This document shows, in pieces, positions 33,675 through 33,775 of a DNA stretch of 33,775 nucleotides. The notes under the pieces were generated by a model, which ran no database searches, was not told where the DNA came from, and saw only the letters and a list, made by a program, of their open reading frames with translations. The DNA lies in NCBI RefSeq assembly GCF_001280085.1, contig NZ_LGED01000264.1:1-33775 (forward strand). The letters run 5' to 3'. Position 1 is the first letter of the stretch. Every line of letters starts with the position of its first letter. The translations under genes and the position numbers were made by a program. This stretch comes from Saccharothrix sp. NRRL B-16348. GTDB taxonomy: Bacteria > Actinomycetota > Actinomycetes > Mycobacteriales > Pseudonocardiaceae.

Positions 33675-33719
33675 GTTGTGCCTGCCGATAACCTCATCCA
33701 TGCAGGTAGAGGACGCACG
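33675..33719. repeat. right copy of a 45-bp imperfect direct repeat
   Basis: Same orientation as bases 431-475, with 34 of 45 positions identical by eye and an exact 13-base core at 33695-33707. It lies across the upstream edge of the IS630-type transposase reading frame. See the left copy for interpretation. Confidence 0.4.
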
Positions 33720-33775
33720 AAGCCCAGGGGAGTTGAGCGTTCGCGGCACGGCTGCCATGCGCTGTGACGTCGACC

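Larger units (their letters stand above)
32661..33728 (-). mobile_element. IS630-family insertion sequence, approximate limits
   Basis: The element contains the transposase below. The left edge is placed at the CTAG at 32660-32663, because IS630 elements insert at TA and some prefer CTAG, and only seven bases separate it from the transposase stop. A weak inverted match (GGCTT near 32665 against AAGCC near 33720) suggests a right edge near 33728, but no TA duplication is visible there, so the right end may be decayed. Confidence 0.45.

Overview
The window is high-GC actinobacterial DNA, probably from a rare actinomycete such as a member of the Pseudonocardiales. The evidence is the GTG starts, strong third-position GC bias, 4-base ATGA/GTGA gene overlaps and the ESX (type VII secretion) gene families. 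It reads as an accessory, conflict-rich island with insertion-sequence debris at both ends and in the middle. No tRNA, rRNA or CRISPR array was seen.

Left part (1-15,000). A decayed IS3-type transposase end is followed by a leftward toxin cassette. Its genes, in transcription order, are two WXG100-size ESX substrates, a DUF6507-type protein, a 1370-residue polymorphic toxin (WXG-like head, possible clan-CD peptidase-like module, PD-(D/E)XK nuclease tip) and an Imm49-type immunity protein. Upstream lies a compact leftward type VII operon: small membrane protein, EccD, MinD-like ATPase with a degraded P-loop, EccC with three ATPase domains, a small ESX-associated protein and a DUF6177-type protein. 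EccB, EccE and mycosin are not present in the window.

Middle part (15,200-26,900). This is a defence core. A leftward set encodes a tandem-HTH regulator, a PD-(D/E)XK nuclease, a DinG/XPD-like Fe-S helicase and a DUF3962/RNase H-fold PIWI protein, which together make a complete pPIWI_RE system, followed by a membrane-associated protein of unknown function. Facing away from the regulator is a rightward pair: a DprA-like protein and a zinc-ribbon phosphoribosyltransferase. The pair matches the architecture of the ShosTA toxin-antitoxin/defence system. The intergenic region between the two sets holds two palindromes.

Right part (26,900-33,775). A dead IS5-type transposase remnant is followed by a rightward TPR-CHAT caspase-like protease and a translationally coupled 234-residue partner of unknown fold, a candidate protease-effector pair. 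An IS630-family transposase abuts the partner gene, whose stop codon lies on the apparent IS junction. Imperfect 45-bp direct repeats near positions 431 and 33,675 bracket the region.

The most interesting content is the pPIWI_RE system beside the ShosTA-like pair, and the TPR-CHAT protease with its uncharacterised partner.
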